64,000 nt of DNA from Mycobacterium sp. (GTDB lineage: Bacteria > Actinomycetota > Actinomycetes > Mycobacteriales > Mycobacteriaceae): contig JACPVR010000020.1 in the NCBI GenBank assembly GCA_016197405.1, positions 26,941-90,940 on the forward strand. Direction: 5' to 3'. Under the pieces are notes generated by a model. It was not told where the DNA came from. It worked only from the letters and a program-made list of their open reading frames with translations, and searched no databases. Each line of letters opens with the position of its first letter. The stretch's first letter is position 1. Of the stretch, positions 61,705 through 64,000 are shown piece after piece. A program made the translations under genes and the position numbers.

Positions 61705-62139
61705 GTGTTGAAAGGTTTCAGAGAGTTCATCGCCCGAGGCAATGTCATCGATCTGGCGACCGCGGTCGTCATCGGCGCCGCGTTCACCGGCCTGGTGACC
61801 GCCTTCACCAAGAGTGTCGTCGAGCCGCTGGTCAGTCGCATCGGCGCCAGCCCGAATTCCGACCACGGGTTCCTGCGGATTCCGTTGGGAAATGACACAT
61901 TCGTCGACTTCAACCCGGTGGTGACCGCCGCGCTCAACTTCCTGATCGTCGCCGCGGTCGTCTACTTCGTGATCGTCGTGCCCTACAAGAAGCTGAAGTC
62001 CCGCGATGCCAAAGTGGAGGATGCCGCCACTGAACTCACCGTGCTGACCGAGATTCGCGACCTGATGTCGCAGGGGGCCTCGGTGGGTGCCGGCGGCAAG
62101 CACGGCCAGACCGCACCGATCAGCCACGAGAACGAATAA
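61705..62139 (+). CDS. mscL: Large-conductance mechanosensitive channel MscL
   Basis: A 144-residue pentameric channel that releases solutes on hypo-osmotic shock. GTG 61705 begins MLKGFREFIARGNVIDLATA, the amphipathic helix, followed by VVIGAAFTGLVTAFTKS (helix 1). The extracellular loop has FLRIPLGNDTFVDF, helix 2 is ALNFLIVAAVVYFVIVVPY, and the cytosolic bundle is TVLTEIRDLMSQ. The length and order match M. tuberculosis MscL (Rv0985c). A strong hairpin terminator follows within 4 bases of the stop codon. Confidence 0.95.
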   Translation: MLKGFREFIARGNVIDLATAVVIGAAFTGLVTAFTKSVVEPLVSRIGASPNSDHGFLRIPLGNDTFVDFNPVVTAALNFLIVAAVVYFVIVVPYKKLKSRDAKVEDAATELTVLTEIRDLMSQGASVGAGGKHGQTAPISHENE

Positions 62140-62142
62140 CGC

Positions 62143-62196
62143 CTGAAACAACTTGCGCCGACGACCCGTAAGGGCGTCGGCGCAAGTTGTTTTCAG
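62143..62196. terminator. Bidirectional intrinsic terminator
   Basis: A very strong hairpin: arms of about 20 bases (62143-62163 and 62175-62196; core caacttgcgccgacg / cgtcggcgcaagttg) around an 11-base loop, followed by gttttc. It lies between the convergent mscL and small secreted protein genes and serves both. Confidence 0.9.
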
Positions 62197-62213
62197 ACTA
62201 TGTCAAGCCCGAA

Positions 62214-62570
62214 CTAGCAGAACTGCGACCAGCTGAACAGGCAGTCGTAGCCGAGCACGGACAGGTTGCCGGGAGGCGGCGAATCGCCCTTGACCGTGGG
62301 AACGGCCCGGTTGGATCCACGAACCTCGCTGGAGCCGGCGAGCGCGACACCGGTGTCGGCGGAACGAACTTCACCCTGGGTGGCCGAGGCGCGGATGCCG
62401 TCTTCGGCAACCGGACCGGCCGACGGCGACGACGGGTCACCCGAGATGTCGTCCGCGAGGGCGGAGCCGGTCCCGAAGGTCAACAAGGATGCGGTGAGGG
62501 CAAGCGCCCCGAACCCGGCAGTCGCCAGCTTCTTGGTTCTGCGGACGAGGACTGCGGCGTTGTCGGCCAC
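62214..62570 (-). CDS. Small secreted protein, paralog of 60352-60741
   Basis: A 118-residue exported protein. Signal peptide: RRTKKLATAGFGALALTASL to ALA-DD. The mature part parallels the 60352 protein: PSSPSAGPVAEDGIRASATQ, VALAGSSEV, AVPTVKGDSPPPGNL and the terminal YDCLFSWSQFC, where it stops straight after the second Cys. The shared C-terminal motif YDCLF-x-WSQFC is strongly conserved against a diverged middle, so it is likely the functional part. No known family recognised. Confidence 0.85.
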   Translation of the reverse strand: MADNAAVLVRRTKKLATAGFGALALTASLLTFGTGSALADDISGDPSSPSAGPVAEDGIRASATQGEVRSADTGVALAGSSEVRGSNRAVPTVKGDSPPPGNLSVLGYDCLFSWSQFC

Positions 62571-62770
62571 CGGCCCACCCCTTCTCTACTCACGGGAAAG
62601 TTCCCTGAAATTCGGCGTAATTCTCCCTGTGAGATTACCAGGAACATGCGCCCCGTGCGCACCCTGCAACGTTATTGACCCGAGATTGTCCCAACCCTCG
62701 AAACGGCCCAAATTTCACGGCCCTGACCTGCAGTTTTACAGTCTGCTCGGACGGTGCCGGAAGATCCGAA

Positions 62771-62806
62771 AAAGCGGCCTCCGGGGGTTCACCCCGGGGC
62801 CGCTTT
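62771..62806 (-). terminator. Terminator of the mspA-type pseudogene
   Basis: Arms aaagcggcctccgggg (62771-62786) and ccccggggccgcttt (62792-62806) pair with one bulge. On the minus strand it ends in a run of five T, so it terminates transcription coming from the mspA-type gene. Nothing else is recognised between 62571 and 62862. Confidence 0.8.
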
Positions 62807-62862
62807 CCGGTCCGGAAAAATGACGGTCAGTTCGTGCGCCGAATCCTGTGCTGGTTCATGTG

Positions 62863-63506
62863 CTAGTTCATGTTCCAGGGCTCGCCGTAGGTGGTGACGC
62901 TGTCACCGGCCTTGGAGATCAGCCGGGCGAACGGGCGGAGCAACACGCCGCCGGCCGCCCCGGTCACGGTGCCATGCGCGTTGGACACCGCGACCGCACC
63001 CTTGGCACCTTTGACGTCGACCGAGAAGGTGGCGACTTCCTGGATACCGGGGCCGTTACCGAGATCCGCCGAGATCGACACACCCGGAAACAGCGGCGGC
63101 GTGGTGATACCGGGGAACGGGTCGACGACGAAACCGGTGTTACTGGAGTTCGGCGAGGCGAAGTCCTGGGCGTCCAGGGCGATGTTGGGGGTGGTGTAGG
63201 AGAAGTTGATCCCGACACCGAGTGACCAGGGGAAGCCGATCTGATAACCCAGCTCCAAGGTGCCCTCGAAGTCATCGGCACCCTCACCGGTCACCGCATA
63301 CACAGCCTTACCCGAGTGGAACCACTCACGGGTCAGCCGGTTGCGGTCAAGCGGGAAAACACCCACTGCTGAATCGTCAGAGTCCGACCCTGACCATCAA
63401 CCAAGCTCAGCTCATTGTCCAAGCCCGCATGCGACGTGCCCGTGCTCGCGAACAACGCCGCAACCGCAGCGATGAGCGCCACCAGCACCCGACTGAATAT
63501 CTTCAT
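62863..63506 (-). pseudogene. MspA-type porin gene, frameshifted
   Basis: The gene is complete at both ends but split by a frameshift. From ATG 63506 the signal peptide MKIFSRVLVALIAAVAALFA and the start of the mature porin (GLDNELSLVDGQGRTLTIQQ, then Trp) read well, then the frame ends at 63333 after 57 codons. The rest of the porin continues in another frame from about 63366 (GVFPLDRNRLTREWFHSG) to the stop at 62863, ending with TTYGEPWNMN. Compared with M. smegmatis MspA, the residues DTFLN between the Trp and GVFPL are missing, which equals a 16-base deletion near 63361-63364. Either a real inactivation or an assembly error. Confidence 0.85.
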
Positions 63507-63857
63507 GTTCTCCCTTGCGTGTCGACCGAGCCCGGAAAGCGCAGCAAGGAACCAATACCGCTGGTGTGCTTGGCTTTACGCGATGCGTGTCCAGGTGATT
63601 CGTACGGCACGTCGAGAGTCCTCACAGGCTGCCCAAACGTCCCGCTCATCGTTGAGGAACCGAACATAAGCAGCCGGTCTCGGTTCGGCAACGCGGGCAG
63701 TGATGTTCCCAGTCAACTGGCAGCGCGGTCGCAGAGGACATCGATCTTGTAGGCCAATACTTTTGGCATGCAGTCGACCGCCACCCTCGACCTGACCCGC
63801 AATGCACTGCGGCCCCCGGCAGGTGCCGGGGGCCGCAGTGTTGCGCGCGAGGTGGTG
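63507..63857. other. Intergenic region between the two mspA-type genes
   Basis: No gene recognised. It should contain the promoter of the frameshifted mspA-type gene in its left part, and the terminator of the second gene at its right end. Otherwise nothing clear is seen. Confidence 0.5.
63805..63840 (-). terminator. Terminator hairpin of the second mspA-type gene
   Basis: Perfect 16-base arms cactgcggcccccggc (63805-63820) and gccgggggccgcagtg (63825-63840) with a four-base loop, 17 bases after the stop codon of the minus-strand porin gene. There is no T run. Confidence 0.8.
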
Positions 63858-64000
63858 CTAGTTCATGTTCCAGGGCTCGCCGTAGGTGGTGACGCTGTCA
63901 CCGGCCGAGGAGATCAGCCGAGCGTAGGGACGCAACAGCACACCGCCGGCCGCACCGGTCACCGTGCCATGCGCATTGGAAACCGCGACCGCACCATTGG
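63858..64000 (-). CDS. MspA-family porin, C-terminal part (runs off the window)
   Basis: The last 46 or so codons of a second MspA-type porin on the minus strand. It ends in SVTTYGEPWNMN before the stop at 63858-63860, and further upstream reads VAVSNAHGTVTGAAGGVLL, both identical in pattern to M. smegmatis MspA and to the frameshifted copy downstream. MspA forms an octameric outer-membrane pore for hydrophilic nutrients. The two genes are tandem and may have recombined. Whether this copy is intact cannot be seen. Confidence 0.9.
   Translation of the reverse strand, partial: NGAVAVSNAHGTVTGAAGGVLLRPYARLISSAGDSVTTYGEPWNMN

Noticed and set aside
1..64000. CRISPR arrays, insertion sequences, prophage genes
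   Set aside because: No regularly spaced direct repeats, transposase motifs or phage structural genes were seen.

Overview
The window is high-GC DNA from an actinobacterium, almost certainly a fast-growing mycobacterium of the Mycolicibacterium type. The gene order mfd, TetR, glmU, prs, lpqT, rplY, pth, pks16, ispE, ksgA, rpfB, tatD, metG, pabB, rsmI, pmt, arcA, alkB, pat, glpR, rimJ, glp, galU, ruc, mscL follows the M. tuberculosis block Rv1020 to Rv0985c. The MspA-type porins at the right end are typical of fast growers. No insertion sequence, prophage or CRISPR array was seen.

Region 1-19.5 kb is the conserved housekeeping core: repair (mfd), cell-wall precursors (glmU, ispE), PRPP synthesis (prs), translation (rplY, pth, ksgA, metG, tRNA-Gln), resuscitation (rpfB), a fatty-acyl-AMP ligase (pks16) and a drug-type ABC exporter. 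A reverse-oriented Ser/Thr kinase gene splits the ksgA-ispE pair.

Region 19.5-27.8 kb is an accessory insertion between metG and pabB. It holds the most unusual system here. A 1489-residue CheB-CheR-PAS-GGDEF-EAL fusion overlaps by four bases a stand-alone bacteriophytochrome photosensory module that keeps its bilin-binding Cys but has no output domain. Divergent to it lies a flavin oxidoreductase plus ECF41-type sigma factor pair, preceded by a good match to the ECF41 autoregulated promoter.

Region 27.8-36.2 kb returns to the core (pabB, rsmI, pmt, arcA, soxR, alkB, DUF5642-like lipoproteins). It is interrupted between pmt and arcA by a DUF559-type nuclease-like gene bracketed by two copies of an inverted-repeat element; a third, diverged copy lies near 56.3 kb.

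Region 36.2-55 kb is variable: an Ntn hydrolase, TspO, lipoproteins, the cAMP-responsive acetyltransferase Pat, a PE-PPE-domain hydrolase, a manganese-type SOD, a cNMP-binding MscS channel overlapping a degenerate class III cyclase, a CmtR-like sensor with a metal transporter, an EspR-like DNA-binding protein, an IclR-controlled oxidoreductase operon, and tRNA-Ala.

Region 55-64 kb is core again: the Glp/GlpR division pair, rimJ, galU, a 5-formyl-THF cyclo-ligase, the redox chaperone ruc behind a CIRCE operator, a SAF-domain protein and mscL. Two paralogous small secreted proteins flank the last two. The window closes with tandem mspA-type genes, the first frameshifted.
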